Source of the DNA: DATCLS01 sp036563805
GTDB taxonomy: Bacteria; Actinomycetota; Acidimicrobiia; Acidimicrobiales; VFJN01
Reading direction: 5' to 3'
Assembly (NCBI GenBank): GCA_036563805.1
Contig: DATCLS010000080.1
Location: forward strand, 1 to 41,931
Length of the DNA: 41,931 bases
Made by a program: the position numbers and the translations under genes
Shown here: positions 1 through 7,575 of the stretch, one piece after another
Numbering within the stretch: the stretch's first letter is position 1
Layout of the letters: every line of letters begins with the position of its first letter
Notes under the pieces: generated by a model
The model's database searches: none
Told to the model about the DNA's origin: nothing
The model's input: the letters and a program-made list of their open reading frames with translations, nothing else

Positions 1-76
1 GCCCCACCTGGGCCGCCCGGGAAGGCGGCGGCGTGAGTTCGGCAATTCGGCAACGTGCGATGAGGAGGGAGGCGAC

Positions 77-271
77 GTGAACGGGACGGCGACGCCGAAC
101 CGGTTGTTGTTCCGTACGGAAGAGGTGGCCGAGGTGTTGAGCCTGGGCCTGACGACGGTGAAGGCGCTGATCGCTTCGGGCGAGCTGCGCTCGGTCAAGG
201 TGCGGGGTGCCCGGCGCGTGTCGGCGCAGGCGCTGGCGGACTACGTGGCCCAGCTCGAAGCGGAGCAGTGA
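77..271 (+). CDS. Excisionase-family helix-turn-helix protein
   Basis: A 64-residue protein that is almost entirely a winged helix-turn-helix of the excisionase/MerR-like HTH_17 type. The order is a RTEEVAEVLSLG turn helix (about residues 13-24), a TTVKALIASGELRSVKV recognition helix and wing (25-42), then a short C-terminal helix. Such proteins bind next to attachment sites and steer an integrase toward excision. The GTG start follows a GAGGAGGGAGG ribosome site. The integrase gene begins 3 bases after its stop, so the two are translationally coupled. The order xis-int-tRNA is that of actinobacterial integrative elements. Excisionase function is inferred from fold and neighbour; a transcriptional regulator of the element is the alternative. 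Confidence 0.8.
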   Translation: MNGTATPNRLLFRTEEVAEVLSLGLTTVKALIASGELRSVKVRGARRVSAQALADYVAQLEAEQ

Positions 272-274
272 GCG

Positions 275-1459
275 GTGGCCAGCGTTCACAAGCGTGAGAC
301 GAGCCGGGGCGTGCGCTACGACGTGCGCTACCGGGACCCGGCTGGCCGTCCGAGGGTCAAGACCTGGCGCCGGCGGGCCGACGCCGAGCGGTTCGCCCGC
401 CAGGTCGAGGCCGACAAGGACCGGGGCCTGTTCCTCGATCCGAAGCTGGCCCGCACGCCGCTGGCGGAGGTGGCGAAGGCGTGGCTCGACTCCAACCCGG
501 GCAAGCGGGACGGGAGTTGGCAGCGGGACGAGATCGCGGTGCGTCGGCACATCGTGCCGGCCCTGGGCGATCGGCCGGTCGGTGGCCTGACGCCGGGCGA
601 CGTCCAGGCGGCGGTGAACCGGTGGGCCCGGGAGCGGGCGCCCCGGACGGTGCGCCGCGAGTACGGGGTGCTGCGGGCGATCCTGAACTACGCCGTGGCC
701 AACGACCTGATCGGCCGGACCCCGTGCCGGGGGATCAAGCTGCCGGAGGTGACCCGTTCGGAGCGGCACATCGTCGACGCGGACGAGCTGGCCCGGCTGG
801 CAGACGCGCTCGGCGGGGTCGGGCACCTCGGCCCGATGGTGTACCTCGGGACGGTCGACGGGCTGCGGTGGGGCGAGGTGGCCGGGCTGCGCGTTCGGCA
901 ACTCGACTTCACGGCTCGGACGGTGGCGGTGGTGGAGACGGTGGTGCGGGGCCGGCGGGGTGCGGTCGGGTTCGGGGCACCGAAGTCGGCGGCGGGCCGG
1001 CGGACGTTGGCGGTGCCGGTCGAGCTGATGGACATGCTCGCCGAGCACATGGCCAAGAAGGGTCTGACCAAGGCTGACCGGGATGCGCTGCTGTTCACGG
1101 CGCCGGACGGCGGCGTTCTGCGGTACTCGAACTGGTTGCGTCGGTCCTGGTGGCCGGCGTGCGTGGCGGCCGGCCTGGGCCGGATGGTGCGGGACGAGGC
1201 GACGGGCAAGGAGCGCTACGAGGGCCTCGGGTTCCACGACCTGCGGCGGGCGAACGCCACGGGCCTGGTCGCGGCCGGTGTCGACGTCAAGACGGCGCAG
1301 GGCCTGCTCGGGCACTCGGACGCCCGGCTGACGCTCGACCACTACGCCCAGGTCGTGACCGAGCTGGGCGAGGCGGCGGCGAAGGCGATGGGTGAGCGGT
1401 TCCTGCGGCCGCGCGATGGACGCGCGATGGAGCGTGTCGAGGGCCAGCAGGACGGCTGA
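275..1459 (+). CDS. int: Tyrosine recombinase / phage-type integrase
   Basis: A 394-residue integrase that should catalyse site-specific insertion and excision of a mobile element. An N-terminal basic arm-binding region (about 1-60) is followed by a SAM-like core-binding domain (about 65-165) and the catalytic domain (about 180-380). The catalytic set is visible: Arg198 in LRWGE, His321 and Arg324 in HDLR, His347 in LLGHSD, and the nucleophile Tyr357 in DHYAQV. Length is normal for actinobacterial tRNA-targeting integrases. The gene points at the 3' end of tRNA-Pro only 46 bases beyond its stop, so that tRNA is the probable attachment site. The body of the element would lie left of base 1. 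The protein looks intact. Confidence 0.93.
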   Translation: MASVHKRETSRGVRYDVRYRDPAGRPRVKTWRRRADAERFARQVEADKDRGLFLDPKLARTPLAEVAKAWLDSNPGKRDGSWQRDEIAVRRHIVPALGDRPVGGLTPGDVQAAVNRWARERAPRTVRREYGVLRAILNYAVANDLIGRTPCRGIKLPEVTRSERHIVDADELARLADALGGVGHLGPMVYLGTVDGLRWGEVAGLRVRQLDFTARTVAVVETVVRGRRGAVGFGAPKSAAGRRTLAVPVELMDMLAEHMAKKGLTKADRDALLFTAPDGGVLRYSNWLRRSWWPACVAAGLGRMVRDEATGKERYEGLGFHDLRRANATGLVAAGVDVKTAQGLLGHSDARLTLDHYAQVVTELGEAAAKAMGERFLRPRDGRAMERVEGQQDG

Positions 1460-1471
1460 GCCCGGACGCGA

Positions 1472-1499
1472 AGAAGGGCCCTGTGACCAGGGCCCTTCT
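1472..1499. terminator. 12-bp hairpin between int and tRNA-Pro
   Basis: A perfect 12-bp stem (1472-1483 with 1488-1499, arm AGAAGGGCCCTG) closes a TGAC tetraloop. It lies between the convergent integrase and tRNA-Pro genes, so it probably terminates transcription from both sides. There is no long T-run. Confidence 0.75.
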
Positions 1500-1505
1500 C
1501 TCCTG

Positions 1506-1579
1506 TCGGGGAGGCGGGATTTGAACCCACGACCTCTGCGTCCCGAACGCAGCGCTCTGCCAAGCTGAGCCACTCCCCG
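1506..1579 (-). tRNA. tRNA-Pro (anticodon CGG)
   Basis: Read on the minus strand, this 74-base cloverleaf has acceptor arms CGGGGAG and CTCCCCG with discriminator A, a D-arm GCTCAGC-type segment, an anticodon stem CTGCG/CGCAG around the loop TTCGGGA (anticodon CGG, reading CCG proline codons), and a T-loop GTTCAAAT. CCA is not encoded. The starting C1 is typical of bacterial tRNA-Pro. Its 3' end faces the integrase, so the 3' half is the likely attachment core that restores a complete tRNA after integration. Confidence 0.93.
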
Positions 1580-1612
1580 AGGGATCGATCCCGAGGGATC
1601 GGAGCGAAGACT

Positions 1613-2308
1613 CTACCCGCTCTGCGCGCCGCCTTCGACTCCGGCTCCGAACAACTCTAGACACGGTTCCAGGCCCTCCAGCTCCACGTCGTCCCGGGCC
1701 ACCTCGGCAGCCCAGGTCGGCCGGTCGAGGGCGTACAGCAGCGCCCGCTTGCGCTGCCCCTCGACGGCCAGGAACCGTTCGCCGTTGGGCCGGTACCGGA
1801 GCCGCCGGGTCACGGCCAGGCTGGCGGCGTTGTCGTCGTAGGCGTCGCTGACGGCCCGGTCGGCGCCGAGCCCGGCGAACGCCAGGTGGAGCACGGCCCG
1901 GCGCATCTCGGAGCCGATGCCCTGCCCCTGGAACCGCCGGCCCAGCCACGAGCCCGTGGCCACCGTGCGGCGGACGGCGAAGTCGTCGGCGAACATGCCC
2001 TGGGTGCCGACGACCCGGCCGTCGGCGACGACCACCGGGTTCCAGTTCCATGCCTCGGGCGTCCACGCGCCCCGCTGCTGCCAGTGGAACTGCAGCACCC
2101 GGCGCCGCACCTCGGTGGGGGTGCCCCGCGTCCACGGAAACGAGAACGGCATCTCGTCGGGGGCGTGCACGCCGTCGGCCGCCAGCTCTGCCAGCGCCAC
2201 CAGGTCGTCGTCGCTCGGCCACCGCAGCTCGATCCGGGGCGTGCGGACGACCAGCCCGGCGACGGGCCACACGTCCTGCAGAGCCACGGGCGAGGCGGTC
2301 GTGCCCAC
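1613..2308 (-). CDS. GNAT-family N-acetyltransferase (RimJ/RimL-like)
   Basis: A 231-residue acetyl-CoA-dependent acyltransferase. The N-terminus LRTPR-like segment (VVRTPRIELRWPSDDD, about 19-34) is typical of the RimJ/RimL branch. The acetyl-CoA pyrophosphate loop is the motif RRFQGQGIGSEMR, a clear Q-x-x-G-x-G/A signature, followed by DNAASLAVTRRLRYR, the usual Asn-containing helix. The substrate cannot be read: it may be a protein N-terminus or a small amine. The GTG start at 2308 is preceded by no strong ribosome site, so a slightly different start is possible. It appears to be chromosomal backbone flanking the tRNA, on the side away from the mobile element. Confidence 0.85.
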   Translation of the reverse strand: MGTTASPVALQDVWPVAGLVVRTPRIELRWPSDDDLVALAELAADGVHAPDEMPFSFPWTRGTPTEVRRRVLQFHWQQRGAWTPEAWNWNPVVVADGRVVGTQGMFADDFAVRRTVATGSWLGRRFQGQGIGSEMRRAVLHLAFAGLGADRAVSDAYDDNAASLAVTRRLRYRPNGERFLAVEGQRKRALLYALDRPTWAAEVARDDVELEGLEPCLELFGAGVEGGAQSG

Positions 2309-2389
2309 GCCCCCATCATGGCCACGCCGACCGTCGGGCCGGGAACGATTATCCGGGTGCCCAGCGGGCGGGAGCGATGTTCGCTACAC

Positions 2390-2791
2390 CTAGACCGCCA
2401 GCCCCGACGGCTCCCGGTAGGTGTCGCCGGCCAGCAGCGCCCGGGCGGACCGCCGCAGCCGGAAGGCGTCGAGCGGCTTCACCAGCCACCCCTCGACGTT
2501 GGTGCGCCGGGCCAGCGGCACGTCCGCGGGCCGGTCGAGCAGCAGCAGGATCGGCGGCCGCTTCGTCTCGCTCCCCTCGAACTCCTGCTCGAGGTTGAGT
2601 GCGGTGGCGATGCCGCCCATGTTGCCGATCTGAAGGTCGAGCACGACCAGGTCGGGCCCGATCTCGGCGACGGCGGCGCTGACCTCGCGGCCGGCCCGCA
2701 CCCGCACGACCCGGGTGTCCTCGTCGGCGAGGGCGGCGTCCACCTCGTCGTAGATCCAGTCGGCGTCGGTGGCGATGAGCACGTCGGGCAC
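2390..2791 (-). CDS. Stand-alone receiver-domain protein
   Basis: A receiver (CheY-like) domain of about 133 residues with no output domain. The phosphoacceptor is the Asp of LVVLDLQIGN, the conserved Lys is in WLVKPLDAF, and an acidic residue lies after strand 1 in ATDADW. The usual Thr/Ser after strand 4 is replaced (ILLLLDRPAD), so phosphorylation switching may be atypical. The reading frame stays open further upstream, but that extension would cover the promoter and start of the divergent STAS gene, so GTG 2791 is chosen. Single receivers act as phosphorelay intermediates or bind partner proteins. The STAS neighbour suggests a partner-switching circuit, which is an inference. Confidence 0.72.
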   Translation of the reverse strand: MPDVLIATDADWIYDEVDAALADEDTRVVRVRAGREVSAAVAEIGPDLVVLDLQIGNMGGIATALNLEQEFEGSETKRPPILLLLDRPADVPLARRTNVEGWLVKPLDAFRLRRSARALLAGDTYREPSGLAV

Positions 2792-2932
2792 GGCCGGGAG
2801 GTTAGTCAGGCGGCCCCCTGGGTAACGAGGTCGAGACCGCGGACGGCTTGTCGATGACGTGCGGACGACCTGGTCGCGACCGGTGACCAGTATCCGTGCT
2901 GATACCAGCGCTCTCGGCGCTGCGGCGACAGC

Positions 2933-2938
2933 TACGAT
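2933..2938 (+). promoter_or_regulatory. -10 box (TACGAT) for the STAS gene
   Basis: TACGAT fits the actinobacterial TANNNT -10 consensus. The predicted start near 2945 leaves a leader of about 22 bases that contains the GAGGAGGAG ribosome site of the gene at 2967. No good -35 is visible. Confidence 0.45.
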
Positions 2939-2966
2939 CCCCCAGCGGGCCTCGTGAGGAGGAGCA

Positions 2967-3323
2967 GTGCTCGACATCCAGGTGGAGGACGCAGACAAGT
3001 ACACGGTGTGCCGTCCCGTGGGGGAGCTCGACGCCTACACGGTGGGCCAGTTCCGTGACGCGCTCAGCGAGCTCGCTGACGCGCATTACCTGCTGATCGA
3101 CCTCTCCGCCGTTCCGTTCATGGACTCGGCGGGGCTGGGCGCCCTGATCGGGGGCATCCGTCGGACGCGGGAGGCCGGCGGCGACGTCGCCGTGGCCTGC
3201 AGCCGCCCGACGCTGACCCGCCTGCTCCACACCACCGGGTTCGACCGCATCGTGCCGGTCACCGAGACCGTCGAGGCGGCCGTGGCGGCCCTCGACGAGA
3301 CGGCCTCGGCCGTCGACGAGTAG
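2967..3323 (+). CDS. STAS-domain anti-sigma factor antagonist
   Basis: A 118-residue single STAS domain of the SpoIIAA/RsbV type. Such proteins bind an anti-sigma kinase and free a sigma factor, and are controlled by phosphorylation of one serine. That serine is Ser54 in the motif PFMDSAGLGAL, directly after the strand YLLIDLSAV. The segment RPVGELDAYTVGQFRDAL is the standard N-terminal strand-helix. The GTG start has a strong GAGGAGGAG ribosome site. No RsbW-type kinase lies beside it, so its partner is encoded elsewhere. Among regulators in the window it diverges from the lone receiver gene. Family assignment is firm; the target sigma factor is unknown. Confidence 0.9.
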   Translation: MLDIQVEDADKYTVCRPVGELDAYTVGQFRDALSELADAHYLLIDLSAVPFMDSAGLGALIGGIRRTREAGGDVAVACSRPTLTRLLHTTGFDRIVPVTETVEAAVAALDETASAVDE

Positions 3324-3422
3324 TCGGCGAGCGCCGAGCCCCGACACGCACTGGCCGAGCGCCGGCCCGCGGCCGGCCGCCACCGGCGCCGAGACTCCCC
3401 CGGGCAGGGCCCCGGGGCGGGG

Positions 3423-3477
3423 TCTCCTCCGGAGAGCGGGCGGGATCTCCCCCGGAGAGGTGTCTCCCCCCGGGAGA
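3423..3477. repeat. Three tandem TCTCC-NNN-GGAGA mini-hairpins
   Basis: Three short palindromes follow one another: TCTCC-TCC-GGAGA (3423-3435), TCTCC-CCC-GGAGA (3446-3458) and TCTCCC-CCC-GGGAGA (3463-3477). They sit between the convergent STAS and ArsA genes, so a terminator or an RNA/protein binding array is possible. The rest of the 270-base gap is GC-rich with no gene recognised. Confidence 0.5.
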
Positions 3478-3594
3478 GACCGGTAGCGATGAACCGAACC
3501 GGCGGCGGACGGGCGGACGGCGGGCGCGGGACGGCGGCACGTGACCCGCGGTTCGGCGAGGCCACCGCCAGCGAGCCGGGGAAGGGCGAGACCG

Positions 3595-4860
3595 TCAGCG
3601 CGGCCCGGGGAACACGTGGGCCGCCACCTCGGCCATGCCGGCCAGGTCGTGGACGTCGCTCCGCAGGAACGGCACCCACGCCAGCGGCGCCGGGGCCACG
3701 GCCTCGGCCAGGCCGGCCAGGTGGCGCCGCTCGCGCCGGGCGACCAGCTCGAAGTCGGCGAGGTTCCGGTAGAGCCCGCCGAGCTCGGTGCCGGCCAGCG
3801 TCTGCGCCCGCTCGGCCAGCGCCTCGGGCAGCACGGCGCCCGCGCCCGACCCCGACCCGGCGCCGGTTCCAACGCCGCGACCCGGCCCGGAGCCGACGCC
3901 CGCCCCGGCACCCACCCCGTCCACGAACGCCGGGTGCACCCGGTTCACGATCAGCCCCTCGACCGCGATCCCGGCCTCCCGCAGCCGGTCGGCGAAGTAG
4001 TGGGCCTCGTGCACCGTGTCGCGCCGGGGCGAGGCGACCAGCAGGAAGGCGGTGTCGGGCCCGGCGAGCAGCTCGTTGACCCGCGCCGCCCGCTGCCGGA
4101 ACCCCTCCTCCATCCCCTCGAACGCCTGGAAGAAGGCGATGGCGTCGTCGACCACGTCGCCGCCGACCACCTTCGACACCGTCCGTAGGAACGTCTGGGC
4201 GGCCACGTTGACGGCGCGCACGAACCCCCGGCTGGGCGCCATGAGCAGTCGGAAGAGGCGGTGGTCGAGGAACCGCGACAGGCGCCGGGGCGCGTCGAGG
4301 AAGTCGAGCGCGTGCCGGGTGGGCGGCGTGTCGACGACGACGAGCTCGAAGTCGGTCTCCTCGTGGAGCTCGTACAGCTTCTCCATCGCCATGTACTCCT
4401 GGGTGCCCGACAGCGCCGAGGAGATGTTGCGGTAGAAGCGGTTGGCGAGGATGCGCTGGGCCTGCTCGGGCGTGGCCGCGTGCTTGGCCACCAGGGCGTC
4501 GAACGTCGACTTGGTGTCGAGCATCGTCGCCCACAGCTCGCCCGGCCAGTCGCCGTCGATGCGGGAGGGCGTGTCGGACAGCCCGGCCAGCCCGAGGGCG
4601 TCGGCCAGGCGCTTGGCCGGGTCGATGGTGACGACGACGGTCTTGCGGCCGAGCCGCGCCCCCTCCAGGGCCACGACCGCGGCGGTGGTCGTCTTGCCGA
4701 CGCCGCCGGAGCCGCAGCACACGATGATCCGCCGCTCACGGACGAGCCGCAGGAACCCGTCCCCGGGCGCCGCCGGCGACGGCACCTGCGCCACCGCCCC
4801 GGAAGCCGCCGGCCCCGGCCCCGCCGGGGCCACAGGTTCTGACACCCCGTCCCCGCTCAC
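3595..4860 (-). CDS. ArsA/GET3-family ATPase, variant P-loop (subunit 1)
   Basis: A 421-residue member of the ArsA (GET3) ATPase family. The P-loop reads CCGSGGVGKTTT (about residues 50-61): the catalytic Lys of GKT is kept, but the signature Lys of the deviant Walker A (GKGGVGKT) is Ser. The switch segment VVVDTPPTRHALDFLDAP follows. Residues about 315-343 form a Gly/Ala/Ser/Pro low-complexity linker not expected in the family core. The start overlaps the stop of the second ArsA gene by four bases, so the pair is coupled and probably forms a heteromer. M. tuberculosis Rv3679-Rv3680 is the known equivalent pair, next to whiB4; a whiB also lies 1.7 kb away here. Membrane-protein targeting or envelope stress roles are inferred; arsenite export is unlikely because no arsB is present. 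Confidence 0.85.
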   Translation of the reverse strand: MSGDGVSEPVAPAGPGPAASGAVAQVPSPAAPGDGFLRLVRERRIIVCCGSGGVGKTTTAAVVALEGARLGRKTVVVTIDPAKRLADALGLAGLSDTPSRIDGDWPGELWATMLDTKSTFDALVAKHAATPEQAQRILANRFYRNISSALSGTQEYMAMEKLYELHEETDFELVVVDTPPTRHALDFLDAPRRLSRFLDHRLFRLLMAPSRGFVRAVNVAAQTFLRTVSKVVGGDVVDDAIAFFQAFEGMEEGFRQRAARVNELLAGPDTAFLLVASPRRDTVHEAHYFADRLREAGIAVEGLIVNRVHPAFVDGVGAGAGVGSGPGRGVGTGAGSGSGAGAVLPEALAERAQTLAGTELGGLYRNLADFELVARRERRHLAGLAEAVAPAPLAWVPFLRSDVHDLAGMAEVAAHVFPGPR

Positions 4861-5828
4861 GTCGGCAGCCCCGCCAGCGCCTCGATCCCGGCCAACAGGG
4901 CGGCGGCCAACTCGTCGAGCTCGGCCGGCCCGATGTCGGCCGTGAACAGGAACGGCAGCCGCAGCTGGGGCAGTGGCAGCTGCTCCTCGAGCCGCGCCAC
5001 CTGCTCGGCCTGCAGCGCCATGCGCGACCGGCGGAAGGCGGCGGCCGCTGCCAGCGCCGCGCCCTCGCCGTCGCGCAGCGACGTCCCGGCCTCTGCCGCG
5101 GCCGCGACCGGGTCGGCGTCGAGGCCGGGCACGTCGGGGTAGACGCCGTTGACGACGATGGGCCCGAGCCCGATCCCGACCCGGTCCTCCAGCGAGAAGG
5201 CGGTCTCGACGGCCTCGTTGACCGGCGTCTCCTCGGGGATGGTGACGAGGATCACCTGGCAGCGGTCGTGGTCCTCGAGCAGCTCGAGCACGTCGCGGGC
5301 CTGGGCGTTGATGGGCCCGACGCTGACGCTGTCGAGCAGGCTGCGGGCCGACTGCAGGAACGTGATGGCGTGGCCGGCCGCGGGCGCGTCGAGCACGACC
5401 AGGTCGGCCGCCTCGCTGCGGACCAGCTGCTTGACCTTGCCGAGCAGCAGGATGTCCTTGATGCCCGGGGCGGCCGTGGCCACGATGTCGAGCGCCCCGG
5501 TCGAAACCAGGCGCTTGGAGATGCGCGACAGGCCGTGGTCCTGCAGGTACTCGAGCAGGGCCACGTCGGCGGTCAGCGCCCGGGCCCGCACGTCGGCAGC
5601 GCCGTCGGGCCCGCCGCCCGGTGACAGCACGGTCTCGTCGTAGCCCAGCTCGGATTGGCCGAAGATGGCCGGCAGCCCCGACTTGCCCTCGACCTCGACG
5701 ACGAGCGTCGACAGCCCGGTGCGCGCCGCGGCCCGGGCGAGGGCGGCGCTGACCGTCGTCTTACCGACGCCACCCTTGCCGGCCACGATGACGAGCCGCG
5801 ATGCCGCGAAGAACTGAGCAGGATCCAC
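4857..5828 (-). CDS. ArsA/GET3-family ATPase, canonical P-loop (subunit 2)
   Basis: A 323-residue ArsA-type ATPase with the full deviant Walker A VAGKGGVGKTTVSAAL (about 15-30), keeping the signature Lys that its neighbour lacks. LVVLDAPAAGHAITFLQSAR is the switch II region, equivalent to DTPPTRHAL of the partner. The C-terminal part RLPFLFTADIGPAELDELAAALL resembles the end of Rv3679-like proteins. It starts with GTG at 5828 and is the first gene of a two-gene operon whose coding regions overlap at ATGA (4857-4860). Complementary P-loops in the pair suggest asymmetric ATP sites. No metal-binding Cys triplet of arsenical pumps is evident. Confidence 0.87.
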   Translation of the reverse strand: MDPAQFFAASRLVIVAGKGGVGKTTVSAALARAAARTGLSTLVVEVEGKSGLPAIFGQSELGYDETVLSPGGGPDGAADVRARALTADVALLEYLQDHGLSRISKRLVSTGALDIVATAAPGIKDILLLGKVKQLVRSEAADLVVLDAPAAGHAITFLQSARSLLDSVSVGPINAQARDVLELLEDHDRCQVILVTIPEETPVNEAVETAFSLEDRVGIGLGPIVVNGVYPDVPGLDADPVAAAAEAGTSLRDGEGAALAAAAAFRRSRMALQAEQVARLEEQLPLPQLRLPFLFTADIGPAELDELAAALLAGIEALAGLPT

Positions 5829-6034
5829 TTGTCGCGTTCTGACCAGGAAGACGTCGCAGGAGGCTCCGGGGCGTGCGCCGGTCGCACGCCCCGGACTCCC
5901 CCCTCGACGGAGACCGCCCCCACCGTAGAGGACGGCCCGCCGGCCGGCGCCGCCACGAACCCGGCCCTGACCCGACCCCCACGCGCCCCCACCCCGACCC
6001 CGCGCCTTTGCCGTCGCCAGGCCTGCCTGCTTCG

Positions 6035-7366
6035 ATGGACGCCCTCATGGACACATCCCCCCGGTCGACGAGGCGGAAGGTCGTGGCCGCCCTGGCCGCC
6101 GCCCTGGCCGTGGCGGCGGGCGCCGCGGTCCTGGCCGCCGCCCCCGCCGGCGCCCGGGCCGCGCAGGCCCCGGCCGGCTGCGACGAGCCCGGGCCGGTCT
6201 CGGTGGTCGAGGTCGACGGGCTGCTCGACGGCGTGCTCGTCGAGTTCATCGAGGACGAGATCGAGGCCGCCAACGAGGCCTGCGGCGTGGCCGTCGTGCT
6301 CCAGCTCGACAGCGGCGGCGCCACGGTGTCGGACGAGCGGCTGGACGAGCTGCTGGCCACGATCGAGGCCTCCGAGGTCCCGGTCGACGTGTGGGTGGGG
6401 CCGAACGGCTCGCGGGTCACGGGCGAGTCGGCCCGGCTGCTGGCCGTGGCCGACGTCGTGGGCATGACCAAGGGGACGAGCCTGGAGATCACCGCCGCCC
6501 TGCTCGGCCGCCGGGGCGTCGACCCGACCGAGCTGGGCGACGTCGACGTCGGCGACCGGATCAGCGAGGTGCGGGCCGCGGACCTGGGCCTGATCGACCT
6601 CGACCGCGAGGAGGCTCCGGTGGTCGGCGAGTTCGTCATCCGCCTGCCAGGCGTCGAGACGCGGGTGGTCGACGACCGCCAGCAGCCGACGACCGACGTC
6701 CGGTTCTCGAGCCTCGACCTGCTCGGCCAGCTCATGCACACGGTGGCCAGCCCGGCCGTCGCCTACCTGCTGTTCGTCATCGGTCTGGCACTGCTGCTGT
6801 TCGAGCTGTACACGGCCGGCGTCGGGGTGGCGGGCGTGGTCGGCGCCGGGTCGGTCCTGCTCGGGTGCTACGGCCTGGCCGCGCTGCCGACGCGCCCGGC
6901 GGCGGTGGCGCTGCTGCTGTTCGCCATGTTCGGCTACGGCGTCGACATCCAGACCGGCGTGCCCCGGGTGTGGACGGGCATCGCCACGGTCAGCTTCGTG
7001 CTCGGCTCGCTGGTGCTGTACGACGGCTTGGCGCTGAGCTGGATCACCCTGCTGGTCGCGGTGGTCGGCATGACGCTGGCCATGCTGGCGGGCATGCCGA
7101 CGATGGTGCGGACCCGGTTCTCCACCCCCACGATCGGGCGCGACTGGATGATCGGCGAGATGGGGGAGGCACGGACCGACGTCGATCCGGACGGCGTGGT
7201 GGAAATCCGTCACGCTCCGTGGCGGGCGCGCACGAACCGGGCGACCCCGATACGGGCTCGGGAGCGCGTGCGGGTCGTGGCCATCGAGGGCCTCGTGCTG
7301 GAGGTCGAGCCGGAGACCGGCGGCGCCCGGGACTATCGCGAGCGCCGGCAACCGACCGCCGACTGA
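6035..7366 (+). CDS. NfeD-like membrane protein with degenerate ClpP-type domain
   Basis: About 443 residues. A signal peptide (about 1-43, KVVAALAAALAVAAGAAVLAA core) precedes a ClpP/NfeD-like soluble domain (about 55-215), four or five membrane segments (about 240-360) and a C-terminal OB-fold NfeD domain (about 370-440). NfeD1b proteins are stomatin-associated membrane proteases. Here the segment aligning with the catalytic serine motif reads GSRVTGESARLL, with no Ser in the expected place, and the P-GG loop is LDSGGATV, so proteolysis is doubtful. ATG 6035 is chosen; ATG 6047 (MDTSPRS) is an equally good start. No stomatin gene is adjacent. It diverges from the ArsA pair. Confidence 0.75.
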   Translation: MDALMDTSPRSTRRKVVAALAAALAVAAGAAVLAAAPAGARAAQAPAGCDEPGPVSVVEVDGLLDGVLVEFIEDEIEAANEACGVAVVLQLDSGGATVSDERLDELLATIEASEVPVDVWVGPNGSRVTGESARLLAVADVVGMTKGTSLEITAALLGRRGVDPTELGDVDVGDRISEVRAADLGLIDLDREEAPVVGEFVIRLPGVETRVVDDRQQPTTDVRFSSLDLLGQLMHTVASPAVAYLLFVIGLALLLFELYTAGVGVAGVVGAGSVLLGCYGLAALPTRPAAVALLLFAMFGYGVDIQTGVPRVWTGIATVSFVLGSLVLYDGLALSWITLLVAVVGMTLAMLAGMPTMVRTRFSTPTIGRDWMIGEMGEARTDVDPDGVVEIRHAPWRARTNRATPIRARERVRVVAIEGLVLEVEPETGGARDYRERRQPTAD

Positions 7367-7529
7367 GACGGCGCGCAACGCTGTACAGCGCGGAAACCGG
7401 TGCGGTCATTCCCCCGCCCCGGGATGTCCGATACGGCGTCAGATTTTCGCTAGCACCTCTTCACACACGCTCTGACCTGCACGATCCTGCGTGTTTCGGT
7501 TCATGAAACGTGTGATCTTCCCCTTGTCC

Positions 7530-7553
7530 GACCCTAAGGGGAGTTGTAGGGTC
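7530..7553. promoter_or_regulatory. Inverted repeat upstream of whiB
   Basis: GACCCTA (7530-7536) and TAGGGTC (7547-7553) form a perfect 7-bp inverted repeat with a 10-base spacer, ending 22 bases before the chosen whiB start. It could be an operator or a leader hairpin; which one cannot be told from sequence. Confidence 0.4.
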
Positions 7554-7575
7554 CGTGCCGAAGGGGGGTGTGTCT

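Noticed and set aside
1576..1601. CCCGAGGGATCG repeated beside tRNA-Pro as an attachment repeat
   Set aside because: It lies on the 5' side of the tRNA, whereas integrases of this type use the 3' half; it is a 14-base local duplication.
3595..5828. Arsenite efflux operon
   Set aside because: No arsB, arsR or arsD nearby and no arsenical Cys triplet; the GET3-like pair of actinobacteria fits better.
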